This document shows positions 45,808 to 58,003 of a stretch of 64,000 bases of DNA, one piece after another. Where the stretch lies: NCBI GenBank assembly GCA_017506865.1, contig JAFCMP010000024.1, positions 1,505,068-1,569,067 of the forward strand, in the 5' to 3' direction. The DNA is from Tribonema minus. Taxonomy: Eukaryota > Sar > Xanthophyceae > Tribonematales > Tribonemataceae. The translations under genes and the position numbers were made by a program. The notes under the pieces were generated by a model, which saw only the letters and a list, made by a program, of their open reading frames with translations, had not been told where the DNA came from and made no database searches. Numbering within the stretch: position 1 is the first letter of the stretch; each line of letters begins with the position of its first letter.

Positions 45808-48800
45808 ATGAGCGCCAGCGGCGATGATGACGGCGTCAATCCGAGGTTGCGGGAAGAAAGAGCGGGCGCCACTGTCAGGCCACGCGCGCTTGGCACTCTC
45901 ATCTACGGAGGAGAGCAATCCTTCGGCCGCATGCTTGAAATCCAGGAGCTGATGCAGTGCGATCCTGTGTTCGACACCTCTGACCGCCCCTTTCTCAACC
46001 ACACTCAGCGCTACTTGAGGTCTGCGCAGAAAATGGGCCATTTTCACACCAAGATGGCGAATATGGGCCTGACGGAGCGAGAGTTCAAATGGGCCTACGC
46101 TGCCATGTAAGTGTCCTCCGTTTGTACTGCCATTCATCATTTGTTGTCGATTTGGGTCTCGGGCATGACCTTAAGTTTGGACAAAACACTCACATGTAGC
46201 CGTATGTTTCTGACAAAGATCTTGCAGCTCATAGCTCTGTGCATATTGTATTTCTGTCTCTCAGCTCAGCCCATGGACATGCTGTGCATAGTGAGTGGAG
46301 AATTTGGCACATCACTCCTTGACCATGTGATACTACGCCTTGATGATGATCACATTTTCTGCAGCGACGAAGTGCTGCCAACGGACGTGCACATGGCTAT
46401 GGTCATACCAGCGCTGGAGTTCCAGACCAGTGCGGAGCAGCGAGCGCGGTGGTTGCCACTGGCCAAATCCTTCAAGATACTCTGTGCATACGTGCAGACG
46501 GAATTGGGGCATGGGTCCAACGTGAGGGGACTGGAGACGACGGCTACATATGATGTAAATGCTCAGCAGTGGGACATACATAGCCCTACTCTGACCAGCA
46601 CCAAATGGTGGCCAGGCGGCCTTGGCAAGACGGCCACACATGCGGTGAGCTGACATGAGCTTGCCCTATTGATGCAGCGTTTTGCAGTGCGTTAGAGTCT
46701 TTCTAGATTGTAGATTGGACTCTTTGTTTGCCATTGTATGCGCATCGCCACATCTGTGACAACACCAAGTTGGGCAGGACTGCATAATGTGTTAGGTATC
46801 ATGCACTGCCTGAATGGAGTGTGCTAGCAGCTCTACGTTTGGCACAAAATTGTTTGGTGTAGCTTGTGTTGTGTGTGTCGCGAGGCCATGCGTGTGGGCG
46901 CCACGTTTGATACTGACCTTGGCAACAGCATAGATGCTCCCTATAAGTCCGCTGTTCAACACCTGCTTGAGCCTTCAGGCTTTGTCTAATGATGATTGCT
47001 CGGGCCGCAGTGATGAAGACGGTGATGTCTCACTCTGCTGCTCATTTCGATCAGGAGTCTTGGTTCTCACTGCTCTTACTCCGTGCTTTGTCATCTCCTT
47101 TGACCGGCAGTTGTTGATGGCGCGTGTGATTGTAAACGGCAAGGACCATGGCATCTCGCCATTCTTCCTGCAAATACGAGACATGGGGACACACATGCCT
47201 CTGCCAGGAATCGCCATCGGTGACATTGGTCCCAAGCTGGGGTTCAACAGCACAGACAACGGTTTCATGCGGTTTCATCGCGTGCGGGTGCCGCGTGATG
47301 CCATGCTCATGGGGGTGGCCGAGGTTACCCCAGAAGGTACGCAACCGTTCGGCACTGGCAAATGCAATTGTGTACATGCTTAGTATCTCGAAGCAGTGAT
47401 GGAACATTCCTCGTGTCTTATGATGCCCCTGCAGCTCTCTCATGATGCACTTGTGATTGGGCAGTAGCGCTGGTTCATTCTGCCGGGGACACTGCAGAAT
47501 TATGCAATGCATGTTTAGTCAATGATTACACTATTTAGTTGATTCCCAGAAAATGCAATCAAGCACTAAGATACAGCAATACAAGTGCTCCAGAGCTGAC
47601 CCTTTGCTGCATGAGTGCAACCGGTTTGACTGACTGCCGTCGAACTGCAGGCGATTTCCGGCGCATCCCCGGTGGCGACAAGCTGGCGTACGGCGCGATG
47701 CTGGACGTGCGAGCCAACCTGGTCATCAAGGCCAGCATCTCCCTCGCCCGCGCGCTCACCATAGCCATCCGCTTCAGCGCCGTGCGGCGCCAGGGCTTTG
47801 CAGGGGAGGGCACAGCGACGGCAGACGAGCGCCCCGTGCTGGACTACCCCACGCAGCAGCGCGGCCTCTTCCCGCTGCTAGCGTACGCGTATGCGCTGCA
47901 CTTCACCGGCGAGCGCATGCGCGTTGACTACGAGGCGTACCTGCACACGCTCGACCAGGGCGCGCTGCCCGCGCTGCACGCGACCAGCGCTGGCCTCAAG
48001 GCGCTCGTCACGCAGACCGTCGCGGACGGCATCGAGACGGCGCGCAAGCTGTGCGGCGGCCACGGCTACTCGCACGCGAGCGGCCTGCCGGACGCGTCCG
48101 CCAACTACCTCGCGCTGCCGACGCTCGAGGGCACGCAGCAGGTGCTGGAGCCGCAGATGGCGCGCTTCCTGCTGCGCGGACTCGCGGCGGCGCGGCGCGG
48201 CGGCGGCGCTCCCCCTGCGGGCTGCGAGTACCTGGCCTCAGAGCGCCAGCTCCTGGCGGGCGGGGCGAGCGGGGCGGCGCTGGACTTGCTGGACCCGGCG
48301 GTGCAGCTGCGGCTGTTTCAGCGGCGCGCGCTGGTGGCAGTGCTGGCGCTGCAGGTGGCGGTGGCGGAGCTCACGGCGGCGGGGGTGGACGCGGCGGAGG
48401 CGCTGGGGCGCAGGGCCGCGGAGGCAGGGCGGGCGGCGCGCGCGCACTGCCAGCTGCACCTGCTGCAGCACTTCGCCGCCGCGGTGCAGGCGCTGCAGGC
48501 GCAGGCCAGCGCGGGGGTAAGTGTGCCAGTGTCAGCATGCTGGTGTCTTGTCGCGCTCTTGGAAGTACATGCCTTTGTGCGTATCACCAACTTTGCATAG
48601 CGATCGCGTGCCCCCTGTACCTGGGATTTGGCGGCGCTCAGTCCGAGAGCTGCAGCATTGGTTTTTAATGAAGACAGCAGATCTGAAGTGTGGCAGTTGC
48701 ACCATTTGGTGGATGACAGTGAGCAACAGCAGCAGTGAAGTGCAATGCTGCATCTGTCATGTAGCTGATGCAGTGCTCATGACCTTTTTAGCTACTGGGG

Positions 48801-49401
48801 TACCAGGTTTGGTTGCTTTGGGCACCTTTGTATTGACTGCCAGATGATTATCATGGTCACGGCCTATTGGGCGTCGTCGATACTCCTTATGCCAGAGCAA
48901 AAGTCAAGTTCACCCCACAGGAACGGCAGCCCATGTATTGTCACACTCCAAACTACGCAAAACACATTTGTTCGGTCAATAGACGCACTGATGCCCGCTT
49001 GTTTGTCATTCCCATTGTACGTGCAGCCGTGTGCAGCTGTCATCAACGAGCGCGAGGCGGCCGTGCTGCGCGACCTGTGCAGCCTCTTTGCACTGTCCAC
49101 CATCGAGGCCGACCTGGGACAGTTCCGCGACCAGGACACCATCAGCTCACAGGACGCCCGACAGGTGCTGCACCTCATCAGTGACCTGTGCGCCAGCATC
49201 AGGCCAGAGGCGGTGGCGCTGGTGGACGCTTTCCACTTCTCGGACAAGTACCTGGGCTCTGCGATCGGCCGATTCGACGGCAACATCTATCCCGCTCTCA
49301 TGGAGTGGGCTCTGCGCGAGCCGCTGAATGCAAGTGAAGTGGCAGAGTCCCTGCCACACATCAAGTTGCTGGTGGGCACACATCCGGGGGCGCGGCTGTG
49401 A
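45808..49401 (+). CDS. Peroxisomal acyl-CoA oxidase
   Basis: Exons 45808-46106, 46365-46644, 47111-47336, 47651-48516 and 49027-49401. Phases agree, about 681 aa, the usual family length. The enzyme oxidises acyl-CoA to trans-2-enoyl-CoA with FAD and passes electrons to oxygen, making H2O2: the first step of peroxisomal beta-oxidation. Visible motifs: YVQTELGHGSNVRGLETTA (FAD/substrate region), SPTLTSTKWWPGGLGKTATHA, RDMGTHMPLPGI with GDIGPKLGF, YSAVRRQ-like FSAVRRQGF, GGHGYSHASGLP, and the catalytic Glu in LPTLEGTQQVLEPQ. The C-terminal domain has DLCSLFALSTIEADLGQF and LVDAFHFSDKYLGSAIGRFDGN. The last three residues, ARL, are a PTS1 peroxisome signal, the same as in Arabidopsis ACX1. Exon 2 is taken from the TTCTGCAG acceptor at 46364 because it restores frame and homology. 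Confidence 0.96.
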
Positions 49402-50453
49402 GCCGCTGCACCGAGACACTCTACGTCAATTCAGGGAGCAATATGTTTCTGCATCAGTTCAGGGAGCGATATGTTTCGGCATGGCCCCATGTAACTTTTA
49501 CGTGTATTGTACCAGCAAGCATTAATGTCACTCAACACAAAGCATTGAACCCCAGTGTTTGTGGGTGGCCCTAACCTGCGCACTTGCGCGGCATGTTGGT
49601 TCTCATGTCTTTCTGACTGCAAATCTCAATGCATGTGTGTGTACAGTTAAGAAGCGTGTTTGCATCGTTTGCAGAGGCTTGGCTCGTGTGTGACACCATG
49701 GAGTACTAGATGGTGCATGTGGAAAGCATAACGTCATATGCAGTGCTATGCACAGTGTACAACAAATGCCAATGTACCAGGAAGTGCTTGTGGTTTGCGA
49801 TTGTTCATTGCAGCTGCGTCGGCAGTGACAGCGGTCACATGTGATTTGACCATCGGAAACAGCGTGCCAAGCAACTGCCCTGTCTGCTTGCATGCTGAAG
49901 GTGTGAAAAGAGAGCACAACTCAAACGTATCAAATATTGAAGTATAAAGTCTACGACATCAGACACCCCATGCATGCATGTGCTCAGACAAGGACACCTG
50001 CATCCAACTGTGTCGACTGATGATGTTGGCTCAGACAAGGACACCTGCATCCAACTGTGTCGACTGATGATGTTGACGCCGATTGTCATGAGCAGCACCT
50101 GGTTGCTGATGATCATTCATGAAAGTAAGTAAAGTCTATAGTGGAAAGCGCGCATAGTACTTTTAACTTGAAAGTTTTAATGCCATCAACTGTGTATGAT
50201 CATGGAGTGAAACGCGTTCAAACACAAAAGAAAGCGCACAAACTACTGCCAGTGCGTAGTCAGGCAAACCTCTGCAAGTAGAAAGGCATGGCAGGCACAC
50301 AGGAACAGCTTCAAAATGCTCTGGTCACGTGCACCACGATGTAATATTTACAACTGCCAGTTTATTGGATGCGCCACCACTTGCCCCTCACATGCAGGCG
50401 TGCAGGGCATATGTGCTGCCATACTGTGTATAGGCACACTATGTGTCTGCACA
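49402..50453. other. Convergent intergenic region
   Basis: Between the acyl-CoA oxidase (+) and HNH gene (-) 3' ends. It holds a perfect 47-bp tandem duplication (separate entry) and an imperfect direct repeat around 49430-49475 (GCATCAGTTCAGGGAGCGATATGTTTC type). Nothing coding recognised. Confidence 0.5.
49982..50075 (+). repeat. Perfect 47-bp tandem duplication
   Basis: Units 49982-50028 and 50029-50075 are identical, both starting GCTCAGACAAGGACACCTGC and ending GACTGATGATGTTG. Confidence 0.95.
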
Positions 50454-51089
50454 TCAGCGCTTGAACTGCATCCTAGCATTGGTGGAATATACATCTTTCT
50501 GCTTTGTCGCCCACGCACAAAACTTGCGAATTGTAGGGTCGTCTAGCAGTCTCGCAAGCGTGAAATAATGCAAAGCGAGCGTCAGCTCGTCATGGGTAGA
50601 ATGTATCATAGAGTGACATGGCCGACATATCGACACAGTTTTATGCACAAAGTCATCGATCGTCTTAGCGTCTGCGTCTGCTGGCAATGCCCACGTTTCC
50701 GGGAGGCGCTTCTTGAGCTTCTTCCATGTTGTGCGTGGGACCAGGTGGTGCAAGGTTTGCGGCATTATCCGTTCGCACAGCATGCACACACTACGCTCAA
50801 GGACGTGCCTACCGGTGTCATCTGCTACTGTCTCGGTTGCGCGCTGCGTCATTCCCAAGCACCTCATGATGTCCTCTCCCAACTCATTGCGCGTAGCCTC
50901 GTCCGCCGGCGAGCAGAAAGGGGCGTAATCATCCAGCGTCCTCAAGATTGCTGTCGCACTGCAAGCAGGGCTCTCCTCTGCGAACTCCATAATGCCGAGT
51001 GCTGCGCAATGAGCGTCATCCTCACCCAGCCCCTCGCAATGGTAGCAGATGCACGAGACCAGCTTGTCTTCCAGTCTGCGAGCAGCCAT
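50454..51089 (-). CDS. HNH-nuclease-like small protein
   Basis: Intronless frame of about 211 aa from the ATG at 51089. The frame stays open upstream to 51161, where AACTCAG|GTGACT on the minus strand could be a splice acceptor, so a 5' exon is possible. The C-terminal part has an HNH/treble-clef pattern: CMLCERIMPQTLHHLVPRTT, then about 35 residues later CRPCHSMIHSTHDELTLA, followed by LLDDPTIRKFCAWATKQK. A family of uncharacterised HNH proteins in plants and fungi has this CxxC...HHLxPR...CxxCHxxxH order. The N-terminal 100 residues are acidic and not recognised. It is likely a nuclease or a metal-binding relative; the target is unknown. It is divergent from the GUF1 gene. Confidence 0.75.
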   Translation of the reverse strand: MAARRLEDKLVSCICYHCEGLGEDDAHCAALGIMEFAEESPACSATAILRTLDDYAPFCSPADEATRNELGEDIMRCLGMTQRATETVADDTGRHVLERSVCMLCERIMPQTLHHLVPRTTWKKLKKRLPETWALPADADAKTIDDFVHKTVSICRPCHSMIHSTHDELTLALHYFTLARLLDDPTIRKFCAWATKQKDVYSTNARMQFKR

Positions 51090-51313
51090 CCCAGCCGAGC
51101 AGCCTGGCTGTTCTCCAAAAGTGGCCTGTGGAATGAACCTCTGGTTGGTGTGTCTAGTCACCTGAGTTGTCTCCTAACAAGCTGTAGCACGTTGCCCCAG
51201 AGGAACGTGTGTCAGGCGGCAACGGGGAGTTGAAGTTCGTGAAGTTTAAGTTTGAAGTTTGCGTTGGTCTTCTCGCGGAGGTGACATGCGGCAGACAACG
51301 GAACTGATATAGC
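51090..51313. promoter_or_regulatory. Short divergent interval, probable bidirectional promoter
   Basis: Only 224 bp separate the HNH-gene ATG (-) from the GUF1 ATG (+). Promoter function is inferred from position. A small GAAGTT repeat cluster lies at about 51230-51260 (GTTGAAGTTCGTGAAGTTTAAG). Confidence 0.4.
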
Positions 51314-54300
51314 ATGTTGCTGGTGAGGAGGCCGCTACTGCATGGCTCCCGCTGCAGGAGCTGTGCGGCCGCGGACCAGTGGCGGCGACGGCGACTACAT
51401 GACAGTTCGAGGGGCCTCAGTGCTGCTGCTGCCTCAGCAGAGCCCGTGAAAACCATTGAAGAGCTTGCCTACGTCGATTCCAAGCAGGGATCGTTGCTCC
51501 AGGGCTTCGGCTTGTCCAAGATTCGCAACTTTTCTATCATTGCACACATCGACCATGGCAAAAGCACCCTGTCGGATGCGTTGCTGGTTCGTCTGGGCAA
51601 CAGTGAGTGTTATGCAGTGCTGCAACTTTGTGATACCCGGGGTTCCTTGCATATCATGTCATTCAATACCATCAGTTGCGCCGCTACTGCCTATAGACGG
51701 CATACTCAGTACGACAGGCAACCATGAACCCTGCCTCGGTCTCTCCCTGCTATCTATGCCATTACAGTCACAGCTGCCCAGAGGCGGGATCAGGCGCAGC
51801 AGCTTGACACGCTCAAGGTGAGTTTAGAAGACATTTGACTCACAGCTGCTGGGCAGTGCGGTCAAAAACACATTTGCCTGACAGCTGCTGTGTGTGCTGT
51901 TCATTTTTTGTGCAAAGCTGCTGGGCATGGCGCAGCGAGCAAGTTAATTGCCGACTTGGTTTACGTTCCCCACACCTGGATATGTTGCCATGTGCATGAT
52001 AATGCAACAAAGGCTTTGAATTCGCTACTCCTTCTGGTGACCCAGAGCGGCTCAGGTCTGGACCAGATGAGGGCACACCAGGGCTGCTTGCTTGACAATC
52101 CAGGCTCAGGCCACGGTGTATGCTTGCAGACGACAGTGGGTGTCTTGGGCCCGTGTTGTGTTGACGAGCTTGCACTGTTGCTCCTCACCTACCGTGACAC
52201 TAACTGCGTGCAGGTGGAGCGCGAGCGAGGGATTACAGTCAAGGCGCAGACGGCGAGCATGCTTTACCAAGGCGAGTATCTGCTGAACCTGATAGACACG
52301 CCAGGTCATGTGGACTTCAGCTATGAGGTGGGTGCTGCAAACAATGCTGGTCGGCAGTGAGTGCCTTGGAACAGTTTGATGTGAACGCATTGCTGGAGTC
52401 CGTTGCAGGGCTTGACTGCTGGTGCAATGGAGCATCCCACCAGCCCCCACGTACTCCAAAGGTGTGATAATAGTGTTGCGAAAACGCAAACAAGGGCCAA
52501 GTGCCTCCTGACAGTAGCTGCTCCTCTGCTTTGTTCACATGCCGCAGGTGGTACGCAGCTTGTCATCATGCCAAGGCGCGCTGCTGCTGGTGGATGCGAC
52601 GCAGGGAGTACAGGCTCAAACCCTCACCACGTTCAGAGCAGCACAGGAGGCTGGCATCAAGGTGCTGCCGGTAGTCACCAAGATAGGTACGGACCGACTA
52701 CGGCACAATCTTGTCTATGAATGGCAATCGCAATGGCAAATGCGGCCATTTCATGCCCTGCAGTCAGTGATTGTGTGCCTTCTCAATGACGAGATGCTCA
52801 TGTTTTTGAACCACTGTTGTGAGACTGAAGTGGTTTGATGGCAGCAAGTCCAGTGAGCCTGCTTCGTGCACAGGCCATTTGGCAACATGCAACGCATGTT
52901 GTTTTCCCACGCTCTGGAGCACATTGTCATCAGCATGCAACAACTCAAGCTCGGAAGATTGTTTGCATTGCTTGCAGAGTGCATGCGTGTGTAACTGTCT
53001 GCAGCTCCTCCAGCACCAGGTCGTCTTGTGTGCTGCATCACATACATAACTTACAACAACATCTGGCTTCTTGTGTGCCTGCATGTTCTGTGTGGCCTTG
53101 CAGATCTGCCCAACGCTCAGGTGGAGGACACGATTTTCAGCATGGCGGCGACATTTGACCTTGATCCAGAGCACGTGCTAGCTACGTCCGCCAAGACAGG
53201 CCAGGGCATTGATGCCGTCCTGGAAACCATCGTCAAGGTATGTAGTACGTACCGGCTCTCAGATGAATACACTTACAATACTTGCAAATCATGCATCAAC
53301 CCCCATCATGTCGCCCTGCCAGCGCTGGTCCTTCTCACCGCCAGTGAATGTCCTTGTCGCGCTGCGCTGCAGCACGTGCCGCCGCCTCCGAGCGAGTGGG
53401 ACGCGGCCGCCCCCCTGCGCGCGCGCGTCCTGGACAGCTGGTACGACCCGCTGCGCGGCGTGGTGTGCCTGGTGCAGTGCGTGGACGGCGTGCTTGCTGA
53501 GGGTGACCGCATCTCCACGTGCCACCTCATGAGCGGCGCAGCCGCGGCGGGCGCGGGGCAGGGCGGCGGCGACACTACGTTTTCGGTGCAGGAGGTGGGG
53601 CTGCTGACGCCTGCGCCGGTGCGCACCAGGAGCCTCTGGTCTGGACAGGTGAGTGGGGGGGGTTGGCGCCGAAGCACTGCGGTGATGATGCTCGGGTAGC
53701 CCTTCATGGCGCATGGTAGCATTGTCATGGTTGAAACAGCACGTGCTAGACGTACGGTCTTGTTTGTGCATTGAACAAGTCACTGTGCTCAGCATGTGAT
53801 AAAGTTGAAGTTGATAGTATCGGCAGCTTGCCGTGAGCCAGCTCAAATGCAGCACACCACAAACAGCATGACCTGATCAGTTCAGCAGGTCAAACGCACC
53901 AGCTCCTTCATGCGCACACATGCATTTGCGTCTGCACTCGCAGGTCGGCTACATGATCGGCGGCATCAAGAGCGTGCGGCAGGTGCTGCTCGGCGACACG
54001 GTGATCCGCGCTGGCACCAGGAAGGGGGCCTCAGATGAGGCGCCCCCGCCCCCCCTCCCCCTCTTTGCCCCGTGCCGCCCCAACCTGTTTGCGTCGTGCT
54101 TCCCCCTCGACGGCGACGACTTTGCGACGCTGCTCACCGCGGTGGAGCGGCTGGCCCTCAACGACGCCAGCCTGCAGGTGCACAGGGAGAACAGCACCAT
54201 GCTCGGGCACGGCCTGCGCGTCGGCTTCCTGGGCCTGCTGCACATGGAGGTCTTCAAGCAGCGCCTCGACGACGAGTTCAACATGGCCGTGCTGGTCACG

Positions 54301-56644
54301 GCGCCCAACGTGCCGTACATCTTCAGGGACAGGGACACGGGCGCGGAGGTGGAGATTGAGAACCTGGCGGACTGGCCGGAGGAGAAGCGTCGGGGGGTGA
54401 CGCAGGTGCTGGAGCCAATGGTGGAGGCCACGGTCATCACGCCGGAGGACTGCCTGGGCAGCATGCTCACGCTGCTGCAGGACAAGCGCGGGACGGAGCT
54501 TGATACCAAGTGAGCGACGCGCCGCCTGTGCGCAGGGCTGGTGGTGATGAAGCTGCAATGCACGGCAGTTTTGAGCTGCAAGGTGTTCTAGTCGCTGCCG
54601 AGGGTCTGCCTCGAGCGTTCAGTGCTGATGCTCGTGAAGTGCTCAGCTGCCAATGGTGCATGAAGCTTGGGCAGAGTCGCTAGGCTGTTACAGATATGAC
54701 TGCATCTGGGCAGCATCAGCACTTGTGTGCTGTTTGCACTGTTTGCAGCGCATGTTTAGGATCTGCAGCAGTCATGTTCATTAGTCTCAATTTGCTACCA
54801 AATAGCTCTGTTGCTATGATGGCCATCAAGTTGTTTCTCATCGCACCATGTACGCATCTGCAAATCCCTTATGCTGCAGATTCATTGACGGCGAGCGAGT
54901 CCTGCTCGTGTACAAGCTGCCATGGCAGGAGGTTGTCACGGACCTCCACGACAAAGCCAAGAGCATCTCTTCAGGCTACGCGAGCCTGACATATCGGCCA
55001 ATCGACCCTGAGCCAGCAGACCTGGTGCTGTGCGAGATGGCCATCAACACTGAAGTTGTGGGCGCGCTGTCGTTTGTCAGCCATCGCTCCAGCGTCATGC
55101 GCCTGGGCCGCGACCTGGCGGCGCGCTTAAAAAAGGTACGACACGATAAGGAGGCGCTGTATGTTGAGTCACCGTTGACCCATCATGCGCATATGCACAC
55201 GCGGGTGCCACCACCTTTAATCATGACTGACACTTTGCGATTTGTGACCATGACAAGCTGCCACTGATAGTGCTGGTATCACCTGGTGCGCTGGTGTTCA
55301 TGCGGCATTAGATGGGGACTTTGAGCTGCAATTATATACTCAACATTTTGACATGCACACCACATTTGGTTGTAGGCTTCTTTTGAACTGTTATGTGCCC
55401 GCCAACCATACTGGCTGTTTGCTGACCGTTGACCACTGTTTGTGCCGGCTCTCAGGTCATCCCGAGGCAGCAATTTGAGGTGGTCATACAAGCGCGCCTT
55501 GGTGCCAAGCCTTTTGCACGAGAAAGGATTCCACCTTACCGTAAAGACGTACTTATCAAGTCAGGTCAGTCAGCAATGTCGATTGCAACACATTGCAGCA
55601 TCTGTATACCGATGGAGTCTGCCTAAGAGGTGTGAATGGCCAAGGCTACCGCCAAAACTAAAGTCCTTGCACGAAAGACATTGCGCCAGTTGGCAGCGCC
55701 AGTTGCGCCAGCTGGCGGCCCAAGTGACTTGTGGCGCAATGACAATACTTGCTACTTCTAGTTAGCGCAAGTGGTACTCGTTACTTGTAAGTTTACTCGC
55801 AAGTCTTGGCTTGGATCAAAGTCTTACACAGGGTTAGTCCCGACCTTGAACCCTAAGACGCACTTGAAGCCTTAAGAGTTTGCCAGTTGCGCCATGGCTA
55901 AACCAGTTTAGCGTGGCGCAAAACCTAACTTAGTTGCGCCAAGGCCGTCTGAGTGTAGGCTAGCCCTGTGAATGGCTGCTCATCACCTGCAATTGCGGTG
56001 TCTGTGACTTGAATAAAAGGATGGCATTTGGAAATGCGCGCTTTGTGGATACTTGCAAAGAAGTACCTCCAACATGGATATGAGTTCCAATATATTGTAG
56101 ACGCCATCTTGCAGTGCTTTGGTCAGCTTACAAAGAGAAGGCAGCGGAACAAACTTGTGCAGATTGCCAAAACAGAACAATCGTGGTTTTGCTGTACTTG
56201 TCAATGCATTATACTTCTGAAGTATGTGACAGTGCCTGACGATTTTAAGCAATCCGGCGATCAGTCAAGCGGGCCTTCAAGCAATTAATAAGACAAGCCT
56301 TTCGACAAGGCTTTTGTGTACCCCTTGCACTGTAGTTTGTTGCCATGCCAGTCAGCTTGGCTCAATCAGCGTCAGCAACACATTGGAACCAGACCTAAAA
56401 CGACTCCTGTGCGTATGCGCTGACAGTGACCGTCATACGTGACGTATTCAGTAACGATGATGCTCGTGCCGTTGTCTACTGATTCGTGTCAATAGGCAAG
56501 ACCGTCGGTGGAGGCGATCCTTCAAGAAAACGCAAGCTTCTGGACAAGCAGAAGGAAGGCAAGCGCAGAGCCAAAACTGTTGGCAAGGTGCAACTGCCAC
56601 AAAGCGCCTTCTGGGCGCTCCTCTCCAAGGATGATGCTGGATGA
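51314..56644 (+). CDS. GUF1: Mitochondrial translation factor EF4 / GUF1 (LepA family)
   Basis: Ten exons: 51314-51602, 51768-51817, 52214-52327, 52548-52686, 53104-53237, 53373-53648, 53944-54509, 54880-55135, 55456-55564, 56496-56644. Phases agree, about 693 aa. This ribosome-bound GTPase supports elongation under stress. The leader [20 protein letters not shown] is an Arg-rich mitochondrial presequence. GTPase motifs: [37 protein letters not shown] and TSAKTGQG. The G4 motif reads TKID where LepA proteins normally have NKID. Domains II-V follow, with [51 protein letters not shown] and [19 protein letters not shown]. The LepA-specific C-terminus has [18 protein letters not shown] and [12 protein letters not shown]. 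It carries no plastid-type leader. Confidence 0.96.
55641..55966. mobile_element. 326-bp insertion with 10-bp target duplication in GUF1 intron 9
   Basis: TGTGAATGGC occurs at 55631-55640 and again at 55967-55976. The DNA between is rich in GTTGCGCCA / TGGCGCAA units in both orientations (about 55683-55740 and 55877-55945). Outer sequences AAGGCTACC and GGTAGCC-like GTAGGCTAGCC are weakly inverted. No ORF; likely a non-autonomous element. A 9-10 bp duplication recalls Mutator-type insertions. Confidence 0.65.
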
Positions 56645-58003
56645 GCTTTGCAAGCACACAATGCAACAGCTGGTGCAAATGCTCTGTCTGGTGTCGGTGC
56701 TCTACTGCAGTTTTTTCTGGTGTGTGTTTTGGGGGAGCCGCGCTTCAGTCTGCCATGGCACATGAACATTGGGTACATTCCTCATACACATCTATTTAGT
56801 ACTTTGAAGTATGTGCTTTATCATGGACTGACCTGTTCTGAAGACAAAGTCAAGCAGCGTGCATACGTGCATGTGTGAATCTACCTCTCTGCAACATGCA
56901 GGTCAATCAGCGCAAACGGTGTTGACAAAGCTGGCGCTGCCTTGCAGCACATTATACAAGCACCACAACAGAATGGATGTCTCGCCGAGCTCTTTCTTGT
57001 TTGACATAAACTGAACTTCAACACCACACGAAACCTCACCGTCCCGAGGAGCATGTCAGCAATAGCCTGCTTTTGTGCGAGTGTGTTCTTCACAAGTGTT
57101 GTTGAGTGTCTGCAATGACACATTTCATGACCCCCCCATCACCTGCCAATGGCACTGACACAAAGCATGCTGTGTCTGAAGTCACGCACACACTTTCTTG
57201 CTGCGCGGCACTTGCCCGTCAGATGATCAGGTCCTCAGGCGTCTAACAATGTCACTCGCTTTGTAGAGTGACAACAAATTAGGAGGTTGATACAGTACTA
57301 CAAATAGCCCAAAACCGGTATCTTGATGGGTAGACCCTAGGCCATGGGCATGAGGCGACATCACACTTGTGAGAGTCCCTCCGGATGTGAGCGTGCTGGA
57401 CAACATCAGAATGAACATAGTTTGTGCTTCCACGTTGATGATGCTTTCGGCAAATAGTGTCATGACTATGCCAATCAGATACAACAGCTCATCAGTGCTT
57501 CAGGGGCTGGATTCACACCTCGTATGCTGCGCGCACATTGTGTGGTGTTTGCAAAGAATTCCACAAACATACATCAGGCGCACATGATGAAGATGAACAA
57601 AGCAGCTGCCGCGTGAACTCTCGAGTTCGCTGGCAAGCCAAGACATTTCATGTAGTCTCCAAAGGAGACCGACGACACGATGCTCAAGGCAATGGTCGAG
57701 CAAAGTCATGCTAAAATTTCAACTGCTAGCCCAACCTGCAACACATTTGTGCGGCATACCTGCAAGGTGAACGAGTTGCGGCTCTGCTTTGCACCAAGTC
57801 CCCCAAGAAATGACCAGATATTGTGGTGTCAAACGTAATGTACAGACTCATCAGCCGTGCACTTGCGGCATGTGTGTGTGCACAAAGTGTAACATGAAAG
57901 CATCACAGTTGTGAACACGGCATAGTAATTGCGTTCACTCACACAAAGCAGTGTCACCATAGACACGCAAGCAACGGTCGAATGTGCTCAAAATTGAGTT
58001 TGG
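56645..58003. other. Convergent intergenic region, nothing recognised
   Basis: 3' flanks of GUF1 (+) and the S1 gene (-). Only short shadow frames were seen. Confidence 0.5.

Noticed and set aside
47891..48668. Two overlapping ~205-209-codon plus frames rich in Arg/Ser and Gly/Ala
   Set aside because: Out-of-frame readings of GC-rich acyl-CoA oxidase exon 4.
50568..51233. 221-codon plus frame
   Set aside because: Antisense of the HNH gene, whose CxxC...HH...CxxCH pattern is coherent.
53289..54581. Long minus-strand frames opposite GUF1 exons 6-7
   Set aside because: Shadows of GC-rich exons; the plus strand has full LepA homology and splice signals.
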